From Deltaproteobacteria bacterium (GTDB lineage: Bacteria; Desulfobacterota; Anaeroferrophillalia; Anaeroferrophillales; Tharpellaceae): a DNA stretch of 6,298 nt. A model generated the notes under the pieces. The model did not search any database. It worked only from the letters and a program-made list of their open reading frames with translations, and was not told the origin of the DNA. The position numbers and the translations under genes were made by a program. Shown here in pieces: positions 1 through 6,090 of this stretch (positions within the stretch are counted from its first letter, which is position 1; every line of letters begins with the position of its first letter). Location: the NCBI GenBank assembly GCA_013153415.1, contig JAADEO010000170.1:1-6298 (forward strand), in the 5' to 3' direction.

Positions 1-1146
1 TGGCTCCATCGTATGACAGATCGAGCAATTTGCTTTAACCAGCAGTTTTCCGGCCTTGAGAAAATTCTTGTCGTCGATCGGCCGGAGATCGGCCGGAACG
101 AAGTAGTTCTGGGAGAGAAAGCCCTTCTCCTGGAAACGCTCCAATTCCGATTTGATCCCTTTTGCCTCGAGATCGTGAGCGATCACCTGGTTGCTGTACA
201 TGACCTGGGGAATCAGGTAGGGGCGGCGCGAGAATTCGCGCACGCTCTCGCCCCCGCCGATGCCCAGAAAAAGCACCACGACCATACCGATCGCCACTAC
301 CGGTTTGGCCAGAAAATCCCAACCCAGCAAAAGGCCGAGAAAATAGGCGGCCACCACGAAACCGATGATCACCGAAAGCTTGAACATGATCATCGCGTAG
401 TTGATCGAAGTGATTATTTCGTGGGCGCTGGCCGGCAGTTTATAATAGTACCAGACCGCGAACAGGGCCCCGAGAGTGATCCCCGCCAAGCCCCAGCGAC
501 CGGCGGTCTTGATGACGTAGGTGCGGGTCGCACCGGGCTTCATGAAACCGGCCATCACGGCGGCGAAAACCGCGGCGATCGCCAGCATCATCATCGTCCG
601 GTAGAAAAGCTGCGGCCAGTAGGTGGGATTAAAGAAACCGTCGAAGAAACCTCCGGTCTCGAGCCATTTCCCCGGAGTCATCATGAAGGCGAGGATACCG
701 GTGATGATCACCATGCTGAGCCAGGCCGCCCAGGCATAGATCAGGCCGATACGCATATGGGTCTTGGGCGAAACTTTGTCGAAAGTGTAGTAATAGACAT
801 AGATCGTCACAATCTCGATCAGGAAAAAGACCCACTCCGTGGCCCAGCCCCAGACATAATTGTGGATCAGGCCGGAAATCGCCCGGGGAGAGATAATGGT
901 GCTGGCGAACCAGATTCCGACCCCGGTTATCGAACCGAGAACAAAACAAAAAATCAGAACCATCAGAGCGAAACGCTTGAGATAATCAAGCAGTTCGCGG
1001 TTGCCATCGGCATGGGCCCGTTTTTCGAGAAAATAGACCATCCAGAAGCCGCCGGTGGCCAGGTGGCAGGGCAGGATATGAAAGGTCGCAATCAAAGCGA
1101 TTATCATACCCGCGCCAATCGTGGGAAATTCAAAGATCGGGTACAT
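1..1146 (-). CDS. Cytochrome bd oxidase subunit I-like membrane protein with C-terminal heme c motif (3' end cut by window edge)
   Basis: The frame is open from the ATG at 1146 to the left edge (382 residues, no stop). AAGGAG at 1154-1159 lies 7 nt before the ATG. About eight hydrophobic helices are visible (roughly 12-40, 56-83, 92-120, 132-156, 178-202, 216-234, 247-275, 282-297). They resemble the CydA core: His23 in helix 1 fits the E. coli heme b595 ligand His19, and Glu104 and Glu111 in helix 3 fit the acidic residues of the CydA proton path. After helix 8 a soluble tail contains CSICH (374-378), a CxxCH heme c site preceded by a GKLL segment as in class I cytochromes c. Eight helices would put this tail in the periplasm, where heme c is attached. 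The long quinol-binding Q-loop and the GRQPW motif of canonical CydA are not seen, so the electron donor may be a cytochrome or other carrier instead of quinol (inference). A CydB-like partner, if any, would be outside the window. The family call is fairly sure; the reaction is not. Confidence 0.85.
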   Translation of the reverse strand, partial: MYPIFEFPTIGAGMIIALIATFHILPCHLATGGFWMVYFLEKRAHADGNRELLDYLKRFALMVLIFCFVLGSITGVGIWFASTIISPRAISGLIHNYVWGWATEWVFFLIEIVTIYVYYYTFDKVSPKTHMRIGLIYAWAAWLSMVIITGILAFMMTPGKWLETGGFFDGFFNPTYWPQLFYRTMMMLAIAAVFAAVMAGFMKPGATRTYVIKTAGRWGLAGITLGALFAVWYYYKLPASAHEIITSINYAMIMFKLSVIIGFVVAAYFLGLLLGWDFLAKPVVAIGMVVVLFLGIGGGESVREFSRRPYLIPQVMYSNQVIAHDLEAKGIKSELERFQEKGFLSQNYFVPADLRPIDDKNFLKAGKLLVKANCSICHTMEP

Positions 1147-1201
1147 AGGCAGTCTCCTTCGCAATCTCCTCAATGATACCGTTGAAAATAATCACCCCGG
1201 A

Positions 1202-1230
1202 AAGATAACAAACAAAATTAAATTTGTCAA
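1202..1230 (-). promoter_or_regulatory. Sigma70-type promoter of the CydA-like gene, with a palindrome over the -35 box
   Basis: Read on the minus strand, TTGACA (1230-1225, 6/6 match) is followed by a 17-nt spacer and TATCTT (1207-1202, 4/6 match to TATAAT). Transcription would start near 1195, giving a leader of about 49 nt before the ATG at 1146. The -35 box sits within a perfect palindrome at 1221-1233, AATTTG-T-CAAATT, which could bind a repressor or activator dimer. The regulator is not identifiable from the sequence. Confidence 0.7.
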
Positions 1231-1288
1231 ATTAACCTGCAAAAAATTTCTGCCATCACTCGACGACCGACCCATACCGACATTGTCC

Positions 1289-1318
1289 TTGACAGGAAAA
1301 GCGGACAAATGATAGGAA
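1289..1318 (+). promoter_or_regulatory. Weak candidate promoter for the divergent four-helix membrane protein
   Basis: TTGACA at 1289-1294 is a perfect -35 box. The best partner, 18 nt downstream, is TAGGAA at 1313-1318 (3/6), preceded by an extended -10 TG at 1310-1311. An inverted repeat GGAAAC (1315-1320) / GTTTCC (1338-1343) follows directly. The poor -10 makes this tentative. It could depend on an activator, or the true promoter could lie elsewhere in 1147-1367. Confidence 0.3.
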
Positions 1319-1367
1319 ACTGGAGTTTTTTCAACCTGTTTCCCCATCTTCCGCTGGAGTAGCAACG

Positions 1368-2270
1368 GTGAGCCCAGAGAGACCTGAAAAAGAGCCCCAG
1401 ACCACCGATAACCACGGGACCTCTGCCGGCAACCCTGTATCCGACGACCCCGGCTCAACCGCTACCGACTCCCCTAACGGAAGTTCTCAAACTTCGGAAA
1501 ACCGCTCCGAAAACCGGAAACAACAAGGGCGCCGGGCGGCCCAGCCCCGGGGCCTGGCTTCCCTCTTCGAAAAACATGAACTCAAAGACCTCTTTCGCAC
1601 CTACCTGATCATCATCTGCGTCATCGAAGGTTTTATCTTTTTTGTCAGCTTTTTAAGCCAACTCGGCCCCGAAACCGTACCTTTCCCCTGGAAATCCTAT
1701 TTTTTCGCCGCCTTCAGCGTGCCTCTGGCGATCACCTTTCTGCTCGGCATCATCGTCATCAGCTTCGACCGTTATATCTTCGGTCATCAGACCTTCCCCG
1801 AGGAACTCGGTGACCTTTTCCAGTCGGCCACCGAAACCCGCAGCCGTATCCACAAGTTCCACGCTTTCCTCTACGTTATCCGCCAGGTACCCTTCCTGGT
1901 CGGACTGCTGAGCCTGGTGGCACTGTCCGGTATCGCCTACAAGCTCGACGATATTCTGGCGGTGGTTGGCCATGTCGGTGAACGCACGGCCCATTACCTC
2001 TTCATCGGCCTGGCCGTGGTCTTTGCGGTCGCCGTGGTCGTCGGCCTGATCTGGCTCTTCCTGAATTACAACCTGCGCAAGAAAACCCTGGAATTCGAGT
2101 ACCAGTACAAGAAAGACGTGGTGGAAAAAACCGGCCTCATCCTGCTCGGCGGCGACCGGGTCATGGATCAACAGGGTAACATGCTATCTTTCAACCAGAT
2201 GCGCGGGCTTACCCACCAGCCAGGCAAAAACGATGATGATGACGATCAAACCCTGATCATAGAACCCTAA
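1368..2270 (+). CDS. Four-helix membrane protein of unknown function with disordered N-terminus and acidic C-terminus
   Basis: I do not recognise a named family. The GTG start at 1368 is supported by TGGAG (1355-1359) 8 nt upstream; the product is 300 residues. Residues 1-65 are polar and low in complexity (Ser, Asn, Thr, Glu, Arg, Pro) and probably disordered, with no signal peptide. Hydrophobic helices are at about 77-97, 110-133, 165-190 and 208-233. Between helices 2 and 3 is a charged loop beginning FDRYIFGHQ. After helix 4 come a basic RKK segment, a Glu/Lys/Tyr-rich stretch that could be a short coiled helix (239-254), and a tail with five consecutive Asp (289-293). Four helices would put both ends in the cytoplasm. 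It is transcribed away from the CydA-like gene and shares its control region, so a link to respiration or redox state is possible but unproven. Gene reality is well supported by the ribosome site, the membrane pattern and the terminator downstream. Confidence 0.8.
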   Translation: MSPERPEKEPQTTDNHGTSAGNPVSDDPGSTATDSPNGSSQTSENRSENRKQQGRRAAQPRGLASLFEKHELKDLFRTYLIIICVIEGFIFFVSFLSQLGPETVPFPWKSYFFAAFSVPLAITFLLGIIVISFDRYIFGHQTFPEELGDLFQSATETRSRIHKFHAFLYVIRQVPFLVGLLSLVALSGIAYKLDDILAVVGHVGERTAHYLFIGLAVVFAVAVVVGLIWLFLNYNLRKKTLEFEYQYKKDVVEKTGLILLGGDRVMDQQGNMLSFNQMRGLTHQPGKNDDDDDQTLIIEP

Positions 2271-2277
2271 AATAGGC

Positions 2278-2302
2278 AAAGGTTGGCGCATAGCCGACTT
2301 TT
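2278..2302. terminator. Bidirectional intrinsic terminator between convergent genes
   Basis: A stem of about 10 bp (2278-2287 with 2293-2302, two G-U wobbles on the plus strand) closes a GCATA loop. On the plus strand it ends in TTTT. On the minus strand the equivalent A-rich arm gives a TTT run. It lies 7 nt after the stop of the membrane protein gene and about 33 nt beyond the stop of the convergent secreted-protein gene, so it can serve both. The T-run is short, so efficiency may be modest. Confidence 0.6.
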
Positions 2303-2335
2303 ACAACCCTAAAATCCTACCTCCAACACTTCGAC

Positions 2336-3421
2336 CTATTCCCGCGTCAGAGTAAAAGTCCCGGTATCATATAACTCGCCATCCACCAGCTCCTGGTAAA
2401 CCCCGGTCATGGTATCTCCCACCAGTCTCCCCTGAGTGAAAGCCAAAGTACCCAGATACGCGCCACAACGAAAGGTCGCATCGAACGAGATCAGGTTGTT
2501 TTCATCCACCGTCCCGGTAACCGGTACGTTGATCAGGTCGCCGTCATTCTGGTCGCAATCGGTGTCATAGGCATCTCCACTTCCGGTCACATGGCTGCCA
2601 CTCTGAACCAGGCGCATAACCAGACGACCGGAATAGCCGGGTTCATTGCTGACCCAGCTTCCTTCCCAGGTGCCGGTATAGTCGCCCCCGGGCGACGGTG
2701 CCGGGGGCACGAAACCGGCCAGCGGTACGGCGGTGGTAAAAAGCAGTCTGGCACTGGAGCCATCTCCGGCGATCGCCACTCCACCCAGGCTGGAAAGACT
2801 GGATACGGCAATGATCTTTTTGACGGCATGATAGTCCAATTCCGGAAACCAGGTAGCAACCACCCCGAGAAGTTTGCCATGTCCGGCAATCTGCTGCGGT
2901 GTGCTGGTTCCCAACAGACGGCCGCCGCCCAGAGCATAGAAAGTCACCACCCCGGACGTGGAACTGAAGTTGGCCAAGGCCAATCCTTTCCACTGGACCA
3001 TGGGGAAATCTCCGAAAAGAAAAGCGAGTTGGCCGCTGCGATCATCTCCAACCAGAAACTCTGCCACTCCACCACCGGCATTATTGACCAAAGATACCCG
3101 GCAGTGCAGATGGTCTGGATTCAGTCCCTCAATCTGGCCGCTGACGGCATTAGCTGCCAATCCTTTGAGATTGATCACGGTCTCTCCAGCCGCCGCCACC
3201 TCGGGCAGCAAGCTGGAGTAAACCTGTTTACCATCTTTATCAAAAAGCGTCAGGATTCCCTTCTCCGGCACGGCACCGGTGTTATCAAGGGTCAAATAAT
3301 CACCCCAGTCATCACTACCACCGGTCAGATGTGGTATATAAACCGCATTCCCAGCCCAAGCCGAAGCCACCAGCACAACCATCAGTAAATATATTCCCAG
3401 AAAAATCCGCAGTCTCTTCAT
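2336..3421 (-). CDS. Secreted beta-rich protein with a C-terminal lipocalin/avidin-like barrel domain
   Basis: The protein has 361 residues from the ATG at 3421. An 18-nt longer GTG start at 3439 is possible, but it would swallow the strong AGGAGG site at 3427-3432 and spoil the signal peptide. Residues 1-23 form a classical signal peptide (MKRLR, hydrophobic core, AWA before GNA), so the product is exported. Residues 27-125 and 145-236 look like two diverged copies of one beta-rich segment: each has a Trp, alternating Leu/Val strands around an Asn, and an Ile/Gly/Phe pattern later. A Pro-rich linker (PPAPSPGG, 239-246) leads to residues 247-361, with GTWEG, a Q-SG--VTG turn, and repeated Gly-hydrophobic strands ending GTFTLTR, as in small eight-stranded barrels. 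No catalytic residues are apparent, and only a few Cys (107, 289, 319). A periplasmic or surface binding or structural role is likely, with no ligand evident. It is convergent to the membrane protein and divergent from the aldo/keto reductase, so it is probably monocistronic. Confidence 0.8.
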   Translation of the reverse strand: MKRLRIFLGIYLLMVVLVASAWAGNAVYIPHLTGGSDDWGDYLTLDNTGAVPEKGILTLFDKDGKQVYSSLLPEVAAAGETVINLKGLAANAVSGQIEGLNPDHLHCRVSLVNNAGGGVAEFLVGDDRSGQLAFLFGDFPMVQWKGLALANFSSTSGVVTFYALGGGRLLGTSTPQQIAGHGKLLGVVATWFPELDYHAVKKIIAVSSLSSLGGVAIAGDGSSARLLFTTAVPLAGFVPPAPSPGGDYTGTWEGSWVSNEPGYSGRLVMRLVQSGSHVTGSGDAYDTDCDQNDGDLINVPVTGTVDENNLISFDATFRCGAYLGTLAFTQGRLVGDTMTGVYQELVDGELYDTGTFTLTRE

Positions 3422-3426
3422 TTCGA

Positions 3427-3433
3427 CCTCCTC
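3427..3433 (-). promoter_or_regulatory. Ribosome binding site fixing the start of the secreted protein
   Basis: On the minus strand GAGGAGG (3433-3427) stands 5 nt before the ATG at 3421. It favours that start over the in-frame GTG at 3439-3437, which has the site inside its coding sequence. Confidence 0.7.
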
Positions 3434-3464
3434 TGTCACTTGGGTTGGCAGGGCAAAAAACCAG

Positions 3465-3494
3465 TTTATATCTATAAGCGCATGATCATTTTAA
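3465..3494 (-). promoter_or_regulatory. Candidate promoter of the secreted beta-rich protein
   Basis: On the minus strand TTAAAA (3494-3489, 4/6) and TATAAA (3470-3465, 5/6) are separated by 18 nt. This would place the start of transcription near 3458 and give a leader of about 37 nt. The 8-bp palindrome ATGATCAT at 3482-3489 lies in the spacer and just touches the -35 box. The region is AT-rich, so a chance match is possible. Confidence 0.35.
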
Positions 3495-3670
3495 CCGTAA
3501 ATATCACAGTCGCAACCTCATTACAACTTTCTAACCCGGCAGGCTTAAACATCACAGAACCTTTAACTCCACGAATTTAAAGCAGGAACTCCGGCCAGAA
3601 ATCATGACGGCAACCCAACCTTCGCTTTCCCCGAATAAAACTGGATTTATTGCCGGAGGCTCAATTTCAC

Positions 3671-3699
3671 TTGACTAAAATATATATGGTAATTATTAC
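3671..3699 (+). promoter_or_regulatory. Promoter of the aldo/keto reductase gene (and probably leuB)
   Basis: TTGACT (3671-3676, 5/6) is followed by 17 nt and TATTAC (3694-3699, 4/6). Transcription would start near 3706, about 104 nt before the TTG start at 3810. It is the best plus-strand sigma70-type match in the 388-bp gap. The rest of 3440-3809 shows no gene, no convincing terminator and no known RNA. Confidence 0.5.
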
Positions 3700-3705
3700 T
3701 CATAT
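3684..3705. promoter_or_regulatory. Imperfect palindrome over the -10 box, candidate operator
   Basis: The arms ATATG-GTAAT (3684-3693) and ATTAC-(T)-CATAT (3695-3705) are complementary around a central T at 3694, with one extra T at 3700. The perfect core GTAAT-T-ATTAC (3689-3699) coincides with the predicted -10 box, so a protein bound there would block polymerase. AT-rich sequence makes short palindromes common, so this is only a candidate. Confidence 0.35.
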
Positions 3706-3809
3706 CAGCGATTTGTCAAACCGGGTTTATTAAAAAAGTTCCATCAGGCTTCCAGCTTCTGCGGCAGCCGTTCAGCAACCTCCAGTCACCACATTAAATT
3801 GAGGGGAAA

Positions 3810-4766
3810 TTGAATAGATACATCCTTGGGCAAACCGGAATCGAGGTCAGCGAACTCTGTTTCGGAGCCCTGCCGATGGGTCCTCTGCAGAAAAAAATCT
3901 CTCCGGACGAGGGTGCGGCTATCATCCTTCAAGCCCTGGCCGGCGGGGTCAATTTCATCGACACCGCCGAACTCTATCAGACCTACGAACCCATCTCAAG
4001 AGCCCTCCGGCAGGTCAGTTCCCCCCCCGTTATCGCCAGCAAATCGATGGCTACCGATTACCGGGGCATGCGCCGGGCAGTTGAAGATGCCCTCGAGGCC
4101 TTGGGATTGGACTATCTCGATATCTTCCACCTCCACGCCGCCCGGGTGGCGGCCGACGAGGATGTCTTTGTCAGCCGCAAGGGAGCTTTCGAAGCCCTGC
4201 TGGACTGCCGGCGGGAAAACCTGATCCGGGCAGTCGGCATCAGCAGCCACTCGGTTCCGACCATCCAACGGGCAGCTATGCACCCTGAAATCGATGTCAT
4301 TTTTCCGATTATCAATCGCTCCGGCACCGGCATCCTCTACGGTGATGTCGAGAGTATGACGGCCGCCATCAATCTGGGCTGCGAACAGGGTAAAGGGCTT
4401 TACCTGATGAAAGCCCTGGGGGGCGGTTGCCTGGTCAAGGATTACCATCAGGCCATGAGCTTTGTCAGGAATAATTTCCACCTGCCGATTGCCGTGGGCA
4501 TGGTCAGCCGGACCGAAGTCGAATACAACCTGGCCTATTTCAACGAAAACCGCGAAACTCCGCTACCGGCAATGATCATCGAGGAAAAATGTTTCCAGGT
4601 GGTCGAGTTTCTCTGCAAGAACTGCGGCGACTGCATCGAGGCCTGCCCCAACCAGGCCATCCGGCGGCCGACCACCGGAGAGAAGCCGGTAATCGATCCC
4701 GAGCTTTGCCTGCGCTGCGGCTACTGCGTCGGCCATTGCCCGCAGTTCGCCATTCGCATGACCTGA
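3810..4766 (+). CDS. Aldo/keto reductase with C-terminal 2x[4Fe-4S] ferredoxin domain
   Basis: The product has 318 residues from a TTG start at 3810, with GAGGGG at 3801-3806 close upstream; no ATG fits the family N-terminus, while MNRYILGQTG matches it. Residues 1-250 follow the aldo/keto reductase TIM barrel, with the expected catalytic set Asp51, Tyr56 (DTAELY), Lys78 (SKS) and His109 (FHLH). Residues 269-310 hold two ferredoxin motifs, CKNCGDCIEACP (Cys269, 272, 275, 279) and CLRCGYCVGHCP (Cys300, 303, 306, 310), each able to ligate a [4Fe-4S] cluster. This architecture is known in anaerobes, where substrates are mostly unassigned. The tail suggests that a carbonyl or alcohol reaction exchanges electrons with low-potential iron-sulfur carriers as well as, or instead of, NAD(P)H (inference). 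It is a cytosolic protein. leuB lies 67 bp downstream on the same strand and may be cotranscribed, but no metabolic link is evident. Confidence 0.92.
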   Translation: MNRYILGQTGIEVSELCFGALPMGPLQKKISPDEGAAIILQALAGGVNFIDTAELYQTYEPISRALRQVSSPPVIASKSMATDYRGMRRAVEDALEALGLDYLDIFHLHAARVAADEDVFVSRKGAFEALLDCRRENLIRAVGISSHSVPTIQRAAMHPEIDVIFPIINRSGTGILYGDVESMTAAINLGCEQGKGLYLMKALGGGCLVKDYHQAMSFVRNNFHLPIAVGMVSRTEVEYNLAYFNENRETPLPAMIIEEKCFQVVEFLCKNCGDCIEACPNQAIRRPTTGEKPVIDPELCLRCGYCVGHCPQFAIRMT

Positions 4767-4833
4767 TTTTTGGCTCCAACGACAACTTCAGCCATCAGCA
4801 ATCAAGCTTTTAAGTTTATAAGGATTCACCAAA

Positions 4834-5910
4834 ATGAAAAAAATTGCGGTTCTGGCCGGTGACGGCATCGGCCCCGAGGTAATGCGCGAAGCGCTCAAGG
4901 TTCTCGACACGGTCCAGGAGAAATTCGATTTCAAACTGGAATACGAGGCGGCCGCCGTTGGCGGAGCCGCCATCGACGAACATGGCCACGCCCTACCCCC
5001 GGAGACCCTGAAACTCTGCGAAAAGAGCGACGCCATCCTCTTCGGTTCGGTCGGCGGTCCCAAGTGGGAGAGCCTGCCCCCGGCCGAGCAACCGGAACGG
5101 GCCGCTCTGCTGCCTCTACGCAAGCATTTCGACCTCTTCTGCAATTTTCGCCCGGCCCGGGTCTATCCCTCGCTGGCCGCAGCCTGTCCCCTGAAACCCG
5201 AGATCGTGGGTGAGGGCTTCGACATCCTTTGCGTCCGCGAGTTGACCGGCGGCATCTATTTCGGCCAGCCCAAAGGCCGCGAAGGCTCCGGAAAAAAGGA
5301 GAAAGCTTTCGACACCATGGTCTACCACCGGGACGAAATCGAACGCATCGCCCATCTCGCTTTCACTGCGGCCCGCAAACGCCGCGGTCTGGTCACCTCG
5401 ATCGACAAGGCCAACGTTCTGACCACCATGGTCTTATGGCGCGAAGTCGTAATCGAAGTAGCCCGGGAATACCCTGACATAACCCTCAATCACCTCTATA
5501 TCGACAACGCCACCATGCAACTGGTCCGTGACCCGCACCAGTTCGACGTCATGCTCTGCGGCAACATGTTCGGCGACATCATCTCCGACGAGGCCGCGAT
5601 GCTGACCGGTTCGATGGGACTGCTACCCTCGGCCAGCCTCAACCGGGACAATTTCGGCCTTTACGAACCGGCCGGGGGTTCGGCTCCCGACATCGCCGGG
5701 ATGGGCATTGCCAACCCGGTAGCCCAGATTCTTTCGGCGGCGATGATGCTGCGCTACAGTTTCGGTTTAGACGAAGCCGCCGACGCCATCGACCGGGCCG
5801 TGGCCGAGACCCTGGCCGCCGGCATCCACACCCGCGACATCGCCAGCGATCCGGCAAAAAGTGTTACCACGGCCGAGATGGGTGAGGCTATCGTCAGGGC
5901 CATGGGTTAG
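4834..5910 (+). CDS. leuB: 3-isopropylmalate dehydrogenase
   Basis: LeuB oxidises and decarboxylates (2R,3S)-3-isopropylmalate to 2-oxoisocaproate with NAD+, the third step of leucine biosynthesis, as a cytosolic dimer needing Mg2+ or Mn2+. The 358-residue length is normal. Visible landmarks are GDGIGPEV (9-16), substrate arginines Arg96, Arg106 and Arg135 (in VRELTGGIYFG), Tyr142, Lys192 in DKANVL, and metal-binding Asp224, Asp248 and Asp252. The family signature NMFGDIISDEAAML starts at Asn244, and the NAD-binding loop EPAGGSAPDIAGMGIANP spans 278-295. Many relatives have His-Gly where this protein has Gly281-Gly282; I believe the Gly form also occurs in intact anaerobe enzymes, so no loss of function is inferred. 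AAGGA (4820-4824) lies 9 nt before the ATG. No leuCD genes are in the window. No clear promoter was found in 4767-4833, so read-through from the upstream reductase gene is likely. Confidence 0.96.
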   Translation: MKKIAVLAGDGIGPEVMREALKVLDTVQEKFDFKLEYEAAAVGGAAIDEHGHALPPETLKLCEKSDAILFGSVGGPKWESLPPAEQPERAALLPLRKHFDLFCNFRPARVYPSLAAACPLKPEIVGEGFDILCVRELTGGIYFGQPKGREGSGKKEKAFDTMVYHRDEIERIAHLAFTAARKRRGLVTSIDKANVLTTMVLWREVVIEVAREYPDITLNHLYIDNATMQLVRDPHQFDVMLCGNMFGDIISDEAAMLTGSMGLLPSASLNRDNFGLYEPAGGSAPDIAGMGIANPVAQILSAAMMLRYSFGLDEAADAIDRAVAETLAAGIHTRDIASDPAKSVTTAEMGEAIVRAMG

Positions 5911-5958
5911 AGTGCCTTGCAGGTTGTTTTTCGGTTTAAAACGCCAGAAAACGTTCTG

Positions 5959-6072
5959 ATGAGAGTGCTCGTTTGCGACCATCGGAAAGGCCCCTGGTGC
6001 AGGCCGGAAAGCCCTTGTTCGGGTTGCGGAATTTCTCCCCGCATAACTTTTCAATCTTACCCGGGGCACTGA
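5959..6072 (+). CDS. Doubtful 37-residue cysteine-rich small ORF inside the leader
   Basis: An ATG at 5959 opens a 37-codon frame ending in TGA at 6070-6072, inside the loop of the terminator hairpin. The peptide begins MRVLVCDHRKG and has Cys at 6, 14, 20 and 23 with His8, a spacing that could ligate a metal. Against it, no good Shine-Dalgarno site precedes the ATG, and third-position base use is mixed compared with neighbouring genes. If translated, it would place ribosomes over the terminator arm, as in a leader-peptide attenuator. It may well be chance. Confidence 0.2.
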   Translation: MRVLVCDHRKGPWCRPESPCSGCGISPRITFQSYPGH

Positions 6073-6090
6073 AGCGCCGGGAGTTTTTTT
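6060..6090 (+). terminator. Intrinsic terminator downstream of leuB, just before the next gene's RBS
   Basis: The arms CCCGGGGC (6060-6067) and GCGCCGGG (6074-6081) pair with one G-G mismatch around the loop ACTGAA. They are followed by AG and seven consecutive T (6084-6090). It is a standard rho-independent form. Its position 2 nt before the ribosome binding site at 6093 is the unusual part. Confidence 0.75.

Larger units (their letters stand above)
5911..6090 (+). promoter_or_regulatory. Structured, terminator-bearing leader: possible attenuator or riboswitch-like element before the downstream secreted-protein gene
   Basis: Between the leuB stop and the next ribosome site the RNA can fold into several hairpins: CAGAA-AACG-TTCTG (5945-5958); ATGAG-AGTG-CTCGT (5959-5972); a GC-rich arm at about 5989-6005; AGCCC-TTGTTC-GGGTT flanked by CCG/CGG; and an alternative TGCGG/CCGCA pair that competes with that CGG. 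It ends in a terminator at 6060-6090. No strong promoter is seen after the terminator, so RNA reaching the downstream gene must pass it. AGTGCCTTG (5911-5919) can pair over nine positions, two of them wobbles, with 6062-6070, which would break the 5' arm of the terminator. I could not match it to a known riboswitch class by eye. A plain leuB 3' end is the alternative. Confidence 0.4.

Noticed and set aside
13..1176. A long plus-strand open frame (387 codons) opposite the CydA-like gene
   Set aside because: Its product is rich in His, Asp, Gly and Arg with no domain pattern, while the opposite strand gives a clean membrane protein with a CxxCH motif, a ribosome site and a promoter. It is an antisense shadow.
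1653..2171. A minus-strand open frame opposite the four-helix membrane protein
   Set aside because: It is rich in Asp, Glu, Gln and His as expected from the reverse complement of hydrophobic codons, with no ribosome site or domain.
2591..3388. A plus-strand open frame of 265 codons opposite the secreted protein
   Set aside because: It has low-complexity composition and no recognisable motif. The minus strand has a signal peptide and an AGGAGG site.
3422..3439. GTG at 3439 as start of the secreted protein
   Set aside because: It would add six residues before the MKRLR start and bury the AGGAGG ribosome site. The ATG at 3421 gives a standard signal peptide.
3482..3585. A small plus-strand frame from an ATG in the AT-rich intergenic region
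   Set aside because: About 32 codons with no ribosome site and no recognisable composition; it is likely chance.
5956..5988. CTGATGAG followed by GGAAAGG, reminiscent of a hammerhead ribozyme core
   Set aside because: The bases between the two boxes cannot form stem II, and no matching cleavage triplet with stems I and III is present.
5989..6040. GGCCGGAAAGC, slightly like the SRP RNA or RNase P core
   Set aside because: The defining SRP motif (GGAAGGAAGCAGCC type) and the RNase P conserved blocks are absent.
5911..6060. Known riboswitch classes (c-di-GMP, cobalamin, SAM, TPP, FMN, lysine, glycine, Moco)
   Set aside because: None of the conserved cores I can recall is present. The element remains only a possible unclassified leader.
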